Program-made: the position numbers and the translations under genes
Shown: one piece after another, positions 25,940 to 33,899 of the stretch
Layout: each line of letters opens with the position of its first letter
Numbering within the stretch: position 1 is the stretch's first letter
Assembly: GCF_036287235.1 (NCBI RefSeq)
Contig: NZ_CP142850.1
Location: forward strand, 2,837,501-2,901,500
Reading direction: 5' to 3'
DNA from: Exiguobacterium sp. 9-2
GTDB lineage: Bacteria; Bacillota; Bacilli; Exiguobacteriales; Exiguobacteriaceae
DNA length: 64,000 nt
Notes under the pieces: model-generated
Told to the model about the DNA's origin: nothing
The model's database searches: none
Seen by the model: only the letters and a program-made list of their open reading frames with translations

Positions 25940-25955
25940 TGTGATTTACATCACA
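25940..25955 (+). promoter_or_regulatory. TGTGA-N6-TCACA operator upstream of nox
   Basis: The perfect inverted repeat TGTGATTTACATCACA lies about 10 bases after the predicted transcription start and 26 bases before the ATG. The half-sites fit Crp/Fnr-family and, less exactly, Rex operators. A site downstream of the promoter fits repression, which favours Rex, the NADH-sensing repressor, for an NADH oxidase gene. Confidence 0.6.
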
Positions 25956-25981
25956 AACAAAACACAAAGGAGACTTTACCC

Positions 25982-27331
25982 ATGAAAGTAGCAGTCATCG
26001 GATGTACACACGCAGGAACAGCAGCAGTCAAAGAACTCGCTTCACAACAAGATGTCGAGATCACCGTTTATGAGCGGAATGACAATGTATCGTTTCTCTC
26101 TTGTGGGATCGCACTTCACGTCGGTGGTGTCGTCAAGCACGCGGAATCGCTATTTTACTCGTCACCAAGTGAACTTGCTGAGCTCGGAGCCGAGATGCGT
26201 CTGAAACATGATGTACTTGAAATCGATAGTGAACGTCAAACGATCGTTGCGAAAAACCTCATGACTGGTGAAGTCGTTCACGATACGTACGATAAACTCA
26301 TCATGACGACTGGATCTTGGCCGATCATTCCAATGCTTCCGGGTATTGAGTTGAATCAGATCGAGCTCTGTAAAAACTATCACCACGCTCAAACAATCAT
26401 CGAAAAAGCATCAGATGCAGAGCGGATCACGGTCGTTGGTGCAGGCTATATCGGTGCTGAACTCGTCGAAGCGTTTGAAGCCTACGGAAAAGATGTTACG
26501 TTCATCGACAGTGCAGATCGCATTCTCAACAAATACCTCGACCGCTCGTTCACTGACGTCATTGAACGCGAATTAACAGATCGCGGCATTCGTCTTGAAC
26601 TTGGACAAACCGTCCAAAGCTTCAAAGGAGAAAACGGTGCTGTCACACACGTCGTTACAGATAAAGGCACATTTGAAACGGATCTCGTCATTCTCTGTGT
26701 CGGTTTCCGCCCAAGCACGGAACTCTTAAAAGGACAAGTCGATATGTTACCGAACGGTGCCATCATCGTTGACGATTATATGCGGACGAGCAACCCGAAC
26801 ATTTTTGCTGCTGGTGACAGCTGTGCCGTCTATTACAACCCAGCTCGGACACATGCCTATATTCCACTCGCAACGAATGCTGTCCGGATGGGTACGCTCA
26901 TCGGAAAAAACTTACTCGCGCCAAAGATTCGTTACCAAGGAACACAAGGCACATCTGGTCTTCGCTTATATGATTTGAACATCGCGTCGACTGGTTTGAC
27001 AGAAGAAGCGGCACCCTTGTTCGGACTTGAAGTGAGCAGCACGACAGTTACAGATGCGTATCGTCCAGAGTTCATGCCAACAGCAGAAGACGTCCAATTG
27101 AAGCTCGTCTTCGAGACGGCAACACATCGTGTCGTCGGTGCACAAATCATCTCAAAAGTTGATTTGACACAGGCAATGAACACACTTTCTGTCGCGATTC
27201 AAAATGACATGACACTTGAAGAGCTCGCTTTCGTCGATTTCTTCTTCCAACCGCACTACAACAAACCGTGGAACTTACTAAACCAAGCAGCTCTACAAGC
27301 AATGAGCGAGCGCCAATCAGCTCGTGTCTAA
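25982..27331 (+). CDS. nox: NADH oxidase, water-forming type (FAD/CoADR family)
   Basis: 449-residue pyridine-nucleotide-disulfide oxidoreductase. The N-terminal FAD motif is VAVIGCTHAGTAAVKEL. The single redox cysteine lies in NVSFLSCGIALHVGG (about residue 43), as in Nox proteins that reduce oxygen to water. The NAD motif is VVGAGYIGAELVEAF, the second FAD motif FAAGDSCAVYY, and the C-terminal FFFQPHYNKPWNLLNQAALQ is typical of Nox. CoA-disulfide reductase is the main alternative. ATG 25982 follows AAAGGAG. Monocistronic and probably redox-regulated. Confidence 0.88.
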   Translation: MKVAVIGCTHAGTAAVKELASQQDVEITVYERNDNVSFLSCGIALHVGGVVKHAESLFYSSPSELAELGAEMRLKHDVLEIDSERQTIVAKNLMTGEVVHDTYDKLIMTTGSWPIIPMLPGIELNQIELCKNYHHAQTIIEKASDAERITVVGAGYIGAELVEAFEAYGKDVTFIDSADRILNKYLDRSFTDVIERELTDRGIRLELGQTVQSFKGENGAVTHVVTDKGTFETDLVILCVGFRPSTELLKGQVDMLPNGAIIVDDYMRTSNPNIFAAGDSCAVYYNPARTHAYIPLATNAVRMGTLIGKNLLAPKIRYQGTQGTSGLRLYDLNIASTGLTEEAAPLFGLEVSSTTVTDAYRPEFMPTAEDVQLKLVFETATHRVVGAQIISKVDLTQAMNTLSVAIQNDMTLEELAFVDFFFQPHYNKPWNLLNQAALQAMSERQSARV

Positions 27332-27350
27332 ATTTATTGCAAGATAGATT

Positions 27351-27395
27351 AAGTGCAATTTTTCTCTATTATGAGGAGAAAGATTGCACTTTTTG
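27351..27395 (+). terminator. Terminator after nox
   Basis: AAGTGCAATTTTTCTC pairs with GAGAAAGATTGCACTT, followed by T5. Confidence 0.82.
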
Positions 27396-27484
27396 TTCAT
27401 TTCGAACCGTTTTCTATAAAAGAACACGTCATGCAGTTTGCGATTTGAATGCGTAATCAATGACTGAACGTTACAGTCACCTCT

Positions 27485-27958
27485 TCATTTTTCCGTTTCA
27501 ATCTGATAAAGATGCTGCCAGTCCTGATACGACATCGTTCCGTTCATCGTCTCCATATCAAAGCGTAACGGTGCGATCAATTCGAGTGAATTACCATCTG
27601 GATCCTCGAAGTAGATTGCTGCGTGCGCATGTGGATGATTATCGAGAACGAGCGGTTGATTTGCTCCTGCTACACCGAAGGCTGATCGAACTTCAATCCC
27701 TCTCTCCTTTAACCAGTCCTGTGCTTTGTCGATATTTTCATGCTCCATCCGAAACGCAACATGGCGAATCGACGGATGATACGGTAACTCAGCTTGACCT
27801 GCTTTCCATAGCCCCAACCAACTCTTACCGTGCTCGATCCAAAAGAAAGCGACGCGTTCATTTCGGAACGCACATTCAAGACCTAACTCTTCGTAAAAGA
27901 CAATCGATCGTTCGAGCTCTTTGACCGGTAAATGGGCTTCATAAAGTCCAGCAATCAT
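27485..27958 (-). CDS. VOC-family (glyoxalase/dioxygenase-fold) protein
   Basis: 157 residues with paired beta-alpha-beta-beta-beta modules: GLYEAHLPVKELERSIVFYE at the start and HAAIYFEDPDGNSLELIAPL near the end, which supplies the usual metal-ligand glutamate. Histidines in SIRHVAFRM and HPHAHAAIYF suit metal binding. It may be a thiol transferase, lyase or dioxygenase; the substrate cannot be assigned. I chose ATG 27958 behind AGAGGAG over the open frame to 28018. Confidence 0.82.
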   Translation of the reverse strand: MIAGLYEAHLPVKELERSIVFYEELGLECAFRNERVAFFWIEHGKSWLGLWKAGQAELPYHPSIRHVAFRMEHENIDKAQDWLKERGIEVRSAFGVAGANQPLVLDNHPHAHAAIYFEDPDGNSLELIAPLRFDMETMNGTMSYQDWQHLYQIETEK

Positions 27959-28022
27959 CTTCTTCACACTCCTCTTTTTCGAGTGTAAACCATCAATTTC
28001 CAAATTTACTACCATCAAAAAC

Positions 28023-28047
28023 GTTTAATCCGACTTGTTGAGGGAAC
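28023..28047 (+). promoter_or_regulatory. Sigma-B-type promoter of the SDR gene
   Basis: GTTTAA (28023-28028) is a perfect -35, followed after 13 bases by GGGAAC (28042-28047), one mismatch to GGGWAW. The predicted start is about 35 bases before ATG 28090. The downstream gene belongs to a known sigma-B-dependent family. Confidence 0.65.
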
Positions 28048-28089
28048 ATACAACCTATACCAAAACCAACTTTCAGGAGGAATGTTTAC

Positions 28090-28974
28090 ATGGCTGCATC
28101 GAAAAATCCGTTAACACAATACTTCAATGACGATTTCCCAAAACAATATCAGGACGCTCCAGCGGTTCAAGCAAAAATGGAACCTGTTCCCGATTGTGGA
28201 GAAGAAAGTTATAAAGGTTCTGGCAAATTGATCGGCAAAAAAGCACTGATTACGGGTGGCGACTCCGGCATCGGCCGAGCAGCAGCAATCGCCTACGCAC
28301 GTGAAGGGGCTGATATCGTCCTTAACTACTTACCGGAAGAACAACAGGATGCTGAAGAGGTCAAAGCACTCGTTGAAGCAGCGGGACAAGAAGCATATCT
28401 CTTACCTGGTGATTTAAGTGATGAAGCGTTCTGTGGACAACTCGTCAAAGAAGCACACGAATCACTCGGTGGACTCGACATTTTGGCACTTGTCGCGGGT
28501 AAACAACAAGCTGTCGAAAACATTCTCGACCTTTCGACGGAGCAATTACGCAAGACATACGAAATCAACGTCTTCTCCCTCTTCTGGGTCGTCAAGGCAG
28601 CCTTGCCACTCTTAAAGGAAGGCGCTTCGATTATCACGACGACATCTGTCCAAGGATATAATCCAAGCGCGAATCTCTTAGATTACGCTTCGACGAAGTT
28701 TGCCATCAACGGTTTCACGCGTGGACTCGCTAAACAAGTCGCGCCAAAAGGAATCCGTGTCAACTCCGTCGCACCTGGTCCGATTTGGACACCGCTTCAA
28801 ATCTCGGGTGGTCAGCCAAGCGAGAACATTCCAGAGTTCGGGCAGGAAACACCACTGAAACGAAGTGGTCAACCGGTCGAACTGTCTGATGTCTATGTCT
28901 TCCTTGCTTCAGACGCTGCAAGCTATGTCACAGCGCAAATCTATGGTGTCACAGGTGGAATCGAGTTAGCATAA
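28090..28974 (+). CDS. SDR-family oxidoreductase, general stress protein 39-like
   Basis: 294 residues with the extended N-terminus typical of the GSP39/YhdF/YdaD group ([19 protein letters not shown]). The Rossmann motif is [19 protein letters not shown] and the catalytic tyrosine/lysine motif is [14 protein letters not shown] (SxnYxxxK with serine in TTTSVQG). The terminal [12 protein letters not shown] is a family feature. B. subtilis members of this group are sigma-B-dependent, which agrees with the promoter found upstream. The physiological substrate is unknown. CAGGAGG precedes the ATG. Confidence 0.9.
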   Translation: MAASKNPLTQYFNDDFPKQYQDAPAVQAKMEPVPDCGEESYKGSGKLIGKKALITGGDSGIGRAAAIAYAREGADIVLNYLPEEQQDAEEVKALVEAAGQEAYLLPGDLSDEAFCGQLVKEAHESLGGLDILALVAGKQQAVENILDLSTEQLRKTYEINVFSLFWVVKAALPLLKEGASIITTTSVQGYNPSANLLDYASTKFAINGFTRGLAKQVAPKGIRVNSVAPGPIWTPLQISGGQPSENIPEFGQETPLKRSGQPVELSDVYVFLASDAASYVTAQIYGVTGGIELA

Positions 28975-28986
28975 GGATCGAATCTC

Positions 28987-29014
28987 GACAGGGTAGCTTC
29001 GGCTATCCTGTTTT
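28987..29014 (+). terminator. Terminator after SDR gene
   Basis: The ACAGGGTAGC/GCTATCCTGT stem is closed by a TTCG tetraloop and followed by T4. Confidence 0.75.
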
Positions 29015-29096
29015 CGCGTGTCTTAACGGGATATCAGTTGCATCACCCGGTGCCATTTAGTCTAATGAAAGTAATAACGATGAAGGAGTGAATCAG

Positions 29097-29648
29097 ATGA
29101 CTGAAAAAGAAAAGATGATTAAAGGGGAACTCTATTTAGCACAAGATCCAGAACTTGTGGCCGACCGCATCCGGGCACAATCGCTCTGTTATGAGTTTAA
29201 TCAATTGAGTGTCCATGATCGTGCCAAGCGAAAGATGCTTTTGCAACAATTATTTCAGACGGAGCAAGCCGACTTTTACATCGAACCGACCTTTAAATGT
29301 GATTATGGCTACAACATTACGTTAGGGGCTCGTTTTTATGCCAACTATGACTGTGTCTTGCTCGATATTTGTCCGATTACGATCGGCGACAACTGCATGC
29401 TTGCTCCAGGAGTACATATCTATACCGCGACCCACCCACTCGATCCTGTCGAGCGCAATAGCGGTTATGAATTAGGAAAACCGGTCGTCATCGGGAACAA
29501 TGTCTGGATCGGTGGACGCGCGGTCATCAATCCCGGTGTGACGATCGGAGATAATGCAGTTATTGCCTCAGGTAGTGTCGTCGTCAAGGATGTACCGGCA
29601 AACAGCGTCGTTGGTGGAAATCCAGCTCGGATCATCAAGACGATCTAA
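29097..29648 (+). CDS. maa: Maltose/galactoside O-acetyltransferase family
   Basis: 183-residue left-handed beta-helix acetyltransferase. The N-terminal Maa domain is [20 protein letters not shown]. Hexapeptide repeats fill the C-terminal half, with [21 protein letters not shown], the catalytic histidine in [14 protein letters not shown], and [20 protein letters not shown]. It transfers acetyl from acetyl-CoA to sugar hydroxyls, probably in detoxification. Start ATG 29097 has AAGGAG at 8 bases; the frame also opens at 29088 without advantage. Confidence 0.9.
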   Translation: MTEKEKMIKGELYLAQDPELVADRIRAQSLCYEFNQLSVHDRAKRKMLLQQLFQTEQADFYIEPTFKCDYGYNITLGARFYANYDCVLLDICPITIGDNCMLAPGVHIYTATHPLDPVERNSGYELGKPVVIGNNVWIGGRAVINPGVTIGDNAVIASGSVVVKDVPANSVVGGNPARIIKTI

Positions 29649-29676
29649 TTCTCATCAAATTCTAATCTGTTCCTCA

Positions 29677-29701
29677 GTTTCCTTTCACGTGGTCTGGTTA
29701 T
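29677..29701 (+). promoter_or_regulatory. Possible sigma-B-type promoter of the repeat-protein/two-component unit
   Basis: GTTTCC (29677-29682), a 13-base spacer, then GGTTAT (29696-29701), one mismatch to GGGTAT. The spacing is the same as at the SDR gene. No competing sigma-A promoter is clearer, but the match is only moderate. Confidence 0.4.
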
Positions 29702-29746
29702 TCTATGTATAAGAACAACAGCCACTACTTAAAGGAGGACATCATC

Positions 29747-30631
29747 ATGACTGAAAAACGAACAGATAAAGGAAATAAACGCTTCAAAAAAGGAATCGCT
29801 ACACTTGCCGTAACGGGTACAGTCTTAACAGGAGCCGGTGCGTTCCTACTCCTCACAGGCCCAGGACACTCTCTCGTCAACTCGACGGTCACCACTTCAC
29901 AGCAGGCAGAGCAAAAAGTCGAAGCTGCTTCGCGCCAAGTCGAACAAAAGCTTCCTGCTTCCATGCGTGACGATCAAGAAATCGAAGGCACATTGCAGAA
30001 ACTATCGGATCGTTCGATGACGATCGACGTTAACGGTGACGCTCAGACGTATGACTTTGCATCGTCAGTCGAACGCGAAGACGTGCAAGAAGGCGATTGG
30101 GTTAAAATCGATTTGAATGCGAATCAGCAAATCACGGAACTTGAGCGAGAAGATCAAGATGATCGCAATGACCGAGAGGACGATGGCAATCGTTCAAATG
30201 ATTCATCGAACGATGCGAATGAACGGTACGGCATCCTTCGTGCCCTATCACAAAGTGAATTGACACTCGAACAAGAGGGACAAGAGACGATCTACGCAAT
30301 GGCGGATCGTGCGGAACGTGACGCTGCGAAATCTGGGGATATCGTAAAAATCGAATTGAATGCAGACGGTCAAGTCCGTGAGCTTGATCGGGAAGATGAC
30401 GACGAAAATCGTAATGATACACGCGATGAAGACCGTAACGATGCACGGGAGCAAGAAGTCCGCGGTACACTCTCTAAAATAACGAATCAAGAGATCATCA
30501 TTGAACAGAATGGTGCGCAAAAATCGTACTCTCGTGCATCAAACATGGAACAAGATGATGACGTCCGAGTTGGTGGTTCCGTCAAACTTGAGTTGAACGC
30601 GTCAGACGAAGTGACAGAAATCGATGAATGA
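29747..30631 (+). CDS. Membrane-anchored protein with three acidic repeat domains (DUF5666-like)
   Basis: 294 residues. A basic start and one hydrophobic segment (IATLAVTGTVLTGAGAFLLL) predict a secreted or membrane-anchored protein. Three repeats of about 55-60 residues follow, each with an initial GTL/GIL strand, a TIDVNG- or IIEQNG-like hairpin, a VKIDLNA-type strand and a terminal ITELERED motif. They are separated by highly acidic D/N/R linkers. The fold resembles OB-like DUF5666 repeats by eye. First gene of a run with a response regulator 19 bases downstream; it may be a sensed or accessory protein. The acidic linkers suggest calcium or cation binding (inference). Confidence 0.65.
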   Translation: MTEKRTDKGNKRFKKGIATLAVTGTVLTGAGAFLLLTGPGHSLVNSTVTTSQQAEQKVEAASRQVEQKLPASMRDDQEIEGTLQKLSDRSMTIDVNGDAQTYDFASSVEREDVQEGDWVKIDLNANQQITELEREDQDDRNDREDDGNRSNDSSNDANERYGILRALSQSELTLEQEGQETIYAMADRAERDAAKSGDIVKIELNADGQVRELDREDDDENRNDTRDEDRNDAREQEVRGTLSKITNQEIIIEQNGAQKSYSRASNMEQDDDVRVGGSVKLELNASDEVTEIDE

Positions 30632-30650
30632 TCATTAAAGGAGGATGTTT

Positions 30651-31334
30651 ATGCCAACCACCATCTTAATCGTTGAGGACGATGCGAAAATCGCACGCCT
30701 CCTTGAACTCGAACTCCAATATGCCGGGTACGCGACACGTGTCGCCTCCAACGGAAAAGATGGTCTCGCTGCCGCTGAGCATTCGGTTGATCTCGTCTTA
30801 CTCGACGTGATGATGCCGGAGCTGAGCGGCTTCGAAGTGTTGCGCAGGCTCCGTGGAAAAGGTATTCACGTCCCCGTCATTATGCTAACAGCACGCGGAG
30901 AAGTCTACGATAAAGTCGCGGGACTCGATCTTGGTGCGAATGATTATGTGACGAAACCGTTCGAGATGGAGGAACTCCTTGCCCGGATCCGAGCGTTATT
31001 ACGCACTCCGACTTCAACTAGTAACGCATCGCGCACGTTACAGTTCGCCGATCTTGTACTCAATCTTGATCGACATGAAGCATTTCGCAATGAAGGGCGA
31101 CTCGATTTGACACCGCGTGAGTTCGAACTTCTGACATATTTACTAGAAAACAAGGAACATGTCCTGACACGCGAACAAATCCTAAATCGCGTCTGGGGGT
31201 ACGATTACTTCGGTGAGACGAACATCGTCGACGTCTACATCCGTTATCTTCGCAAAAAAGTCGATGCCCATCCTCCAGCTTTGATTCAGACCGTTCGTGG
31301 GGTTGGTTATGTGCTACGGGAGGCGATCCCATGA
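30651..31334 (+). CDS. OmpR-family response regulator
   Basis: 227-residue DNA-binding response regulator. The receiver domain has acidic pocket residues in LIVEDDAKI and the phosphoacceptor Asp52 in LVLLDVMMPELSG, with Thr in MLTARGE and Lys in NDYVTKPF. The winged helix follows (LTPREFELLTYLLENKEHVL and TNIVDVYIRYLRKKVD). I chose ATG 30651 because AGGAGG lies 6 bases before it; the ATG at 30645 abuts that site. It overlaps the kinase gene by 4 bases (ATGA). Confidence 0.95.
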   Translation: MPTTILIVEDDAKIARLLELELQYAGYATRVASNGKDGLAAAEHSVDLVLLDVMMPELSGFEVLRRLRGKGIHVPVIMLTARGEVYDKVAGLDLGANDYVTKPFEMEELLARIRALLRTPTSTSNASRTLQFADLVLNLDRHEAFRNEGRLDLTPREFELLTYLLENKEHVLTREQILNRVWGYDYFGETNIVDVYIRYLRKKVDAHPPALIQTVRGVGYVLREAIP

Positions 31335-32602
31335 AGCTTCGAACAAAGCTTGCTTTATCCGTCACCGCCTTTACGACACTCTTGCTATTCCTTTCGTTCA
31401 TCGTCGTGACACTCGTCGTCCAAAATCATTTAATTGAATCGCGTTATACCCAACTGGAACAGGCAGAGGAATTGATGGAAGATGATTCATCGGTCCGGAC
31501 ATTGCTGACGCTTCATGAGGATGCTGTCGTCTTATCGAACGAAAATGGACGCTGGGTCATCTCAAACGATGAAGATGGCGACGACTCGTCTACTGTTAAC
31601 GGAGACGTACAAGCAAATGACCTCCCCGGTATCCCACGCTCGAAGGAACCTTTTAAGTCTGGCGATTGGTTCGGCATCGTCTATCAGGATCAAGCCTATC
31701 TGTTCGAAGATGAGAGCGTCGATGATACAGTCTCGACACTCGTTTTGACCTTCACCATCGTGTTGGTCGTTGGAATCCTGATCGCGTTCATCAGTAGCTT
31801 CTGGATTGCTTATCAGACGCTCCGCCCGCTCAGGCAACTAAATGATACGATGCAACGAATCTCCTCTTCTGGAACGCTTGAGACCGTGCAGACCAAACGT
31901 GATGATGAGATCGGTCGCCTCGGTCGCGTCTTCAATCAGATGATTGGTCGTGTCGATCAGACGATGGAACAACAACGGCAGTTCGTCGCGGATGTCTCGC
32001 ATGAAATGAAGACACCCTTGACCGTCATTGAGGGATACACTCAATTATTGAAACGCTGGGGCAAAACGAAGCCCGACGTACTCGATGAATCGATCGAACA
32101 CATCTTGCAGGAGACACATGCGATGCGGACGACCTTGATTGAGCCTATGCTCGAATTGTCTCGTCTCGGTTACGAGGAAACATCTGTCGAAGTAATTGAC
32201 TTAGCAGAGCTTGGAAGCGAACTCGCTGATCGGATGTATCACGCAACAGGGACGATCATTCCTGTTGATGCCTCCGGAACGATTCGGGCAAATCGCGAAG
32301 CGGTGTTACGTATCTTGACGATCTATATCGATAATGTCCTGAAGTATGCTACTTCACCAAAATTGCACCTGCGCAAAGAACGTCTGGCTGTCCTTGATCG
32401 GGGAACGTCTCTAACGGACGAAGAACGCGCTCGGTTATTCGACCGGTTTTACCGACTCGATGCAGCACGCGATCGTTCAGGAAGTGGACTCGGATTGTCG
32501 ATTGCTGCTGCACTTGCGACGACACATCATTTTAAGGTCGGTAGTGAAGCGCGTCAGCCAGATGGAAGCTGCTTCTATTTAATCCCCGAGCAGTCTGAAT
32601 GA
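31331..32602 (+). CDS. Sensor histidine kinase
   Basis: 423 residues: two membrane segments (about 9-31 and 134-160) flank an extracellular domain of about 100 residues rich in acidic residues (EDDSSVRTL, NDEDGDDSSTVNGD). HAMP, then HisKA with the phosphoacceptor in VADVSHEMKTPLTVIEGYTQ (His near 224) and a short HATPase_c with YIDNVLKYA, a degenerate DRGTSL G1 box, FDRFYRLD and SGSGLGLSIAAAL. The layout resembles ArlS/CssS-type kinases. The signal is unknown, but the acidic sensor and acidic repeat neighbour hint at a cationic cue. Confidence 0.93.
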   Translation: MKLRTKLALSVTAFTTLLLFLSFIVVTLVVQNHLIESRYTQLEQAEELMEDDSSVRTLLTLHEDAVVLSNENGRWVISNDEDGDDSSTVNGDVQANDLPGIPRSKEPFKSGDWFGIVYQDQAYLFEDESVDDTVSTLVLTFTIVLVVGILIAFISSFWIAYQTLRPLRQLNDTMQRISSSGTLETVQTKRDDEIGRLGRVFNQMIGRVDQTMEQQRQFVADVSHEMKTPLTVIEGYTQLLKRWGKTKPDVLDESIEHILQETHAMRTTLIEPMLELSRLGYEETSVEVIDLAELGSELADRMYHATGTIIPVDASGTIRANREAVLRILTIYIDNVLKYATSPKLHLRKERLAVLDRGTSLTDEERARLFDRFYRLDAARDRSGSGLGLSIAAALATTHHFKVGSEARQPDGSCFYLIPEQSE

Positions 32603-32669
32603 AACTTTTTCTACAATTGTGTCGTACACTTAAGGAAGAACGTCACATGATGAAAGAAGGAATTTCACG

Positions 32670-33749
32670 ATGGCTAAAAAACGTTGGGGTGGACTTGCTG
32701 TTGCCGGCGCCTTTCTCTTGACGAAAGGAAAGGTCATCCTTGCCTTATTGAAATTTTCAAAGTTCGGAGGCACTCTGATTTCGTTCGGAATCTCTCTTCT
32801 CTTTTACGCTCAAATATTCGGTGTTTGGTTCGGGGTCGGATTGCTCTATCTCCTATTCATTCATGAGATGGGACATCTACTCGCCGCTAAACGACTCGGT
32901 TTTAAGACCGGTCCTGCCATTTTCGTTCCGTTCATGGGAGCCGTCATCGGCATCAAGGATACATTTCGAACGCCAAAACAAGAAGCGATTCTCGCGTACG
33001 GTGGACCACTGGCTGGTCTCGTATCCCTGATTCCGCTTGCGATCGGATATGCTGTGACGGGAAATGACTTCTGGCTCGTCATCTTCCACCTCGGGGCTCT
33101 ATTGAATCTCTTCAACCTACTTCCCGTCAGTCCGCTTGACGGCGGACGGATTCTTGCGGGACTTCCGATCATCGTCTGGGTCGCGGGACTTGCTGCCTTG
33201 ATTGCCTACGGTATCACCCACTTTAGTCTGATTTTGCTCTTGATTGCCTTTTTAGGCGGTAGTGCCGTTTGGAAAAGGTATAAGTTCGCGAAACAATATG
33301 AGGCGAACCGGTCGACCTTAATGTTGTACCGTGCCGCACGTGAACGCGTTTTACGGGCAAAGGCAGAGCAAGAACGTGCAGACGCTGAAGTCGCACTTGC
33401 TCCAGAACTAGAAGGTGAGGAAGAACAAACAATCGAGAGTACCTACGATCCGATCGCTTGGTCACTTCGTCTCGATTTACAAGACTTGCGACAAGCGAGT
33501 CCGGAAGAGGCACGTCAGGAAGCAGACGATCTGTTACGGTATCAATATGATGCCGCCAACGATTACGATGCCTTATTGCGACGGATCGATCAGCGGATTG
33601 AACCACTTCGTCTTGCTGAAGAGTCTGTTCAGTATCATCAGATGCCGAAAAAACAACAAACGATCACGCTCCTCGCTTATTTGGCGCTCGGTGCTATTTT
33701 ATTCATTGCTTTCGAATATTCGAAAGGTTACCTGCCTACACCATCTTAA
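32670..33749 (+). CDS. Site-2-protease-family (M50) membrane metalloprotease
   Basis: 359 residues. The zinc motif HEMGHLLAAKRLG lies in a membrane segment (His at about residue 65), and the third ligand motif is NLLPVSPLDGGRILAG (Asp near 158). About four N-terminal membrane segments are followed by a long cytoplasmic, Arg/Glu-rich helical region (about residues 205-330) and a final membrane segment. No PDZ domain is visible. It sits 67 bases after the kinase gene on the same strand, so co-transcription is likely and a regulated-proteolysis role for the cluster is plausible but unproven. Confidence 0.82.
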   Translation: MAKKRWGGLAVAGAFLLTKGKVILALLKFSKFGGTLISFGISLLFYAQIFGVWFGVGLLYLLFIHEMGHLLAAKRLGFKTGPAIFVPFMGAVIGIKDTFRTPKQEAILAYGGPLAGLVSLIPLAIGYAVTGNDFWLVIFHLGALLNLFNLLPVSPLDGGRILAGLPIIVWVAGLAALIAYGITHFSLILLLIAFLGGSAVWKRYKFAKQYEANRSTLMLYRAARERVLRAKAEQERADAEVALAPELEGEEEQTIESTYDPIAWSLRLDLQDLRQASPEEARQEADDLLRYQYDAANDYDALLRRIDQRIEPLRLAEESVQYHQMPKKQQTITLLAYLALGAILFIAFEYSKGYLPTPS

Positions 33750-33762
33750 ATCGAGATCCATC

Positions 33763-33790
33763 GGATGCGCTTCATGGCGCATCCTTTTTT
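33763..33790 (+). terminator. Terminator after M50 protease gene
   Basis: GGATGCGC/GCGCATCC 8-bp stem with T6; it closes the transcription unit that begins before 29747. Confidence 0.88.
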
Positions 33791-33899
33791 CATAGAACGA
33801 ACACATTGACTAGAGTGATTTCTTGCATCTCGTTAAAGAAGCGACTACTCTGAGTAAAACCCTACTTACCACTTGTCTAAAATAGGAGGTCCTCCTTCC

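Noticed and set aside
29008-29032. GTTTTC-N12-GGGATA as a sigma-B promoter for the maltose acetyltransferase gene
   Set aside because: The -10 has T where A is required, and the -35 lies in the terminator of the SDR gene.
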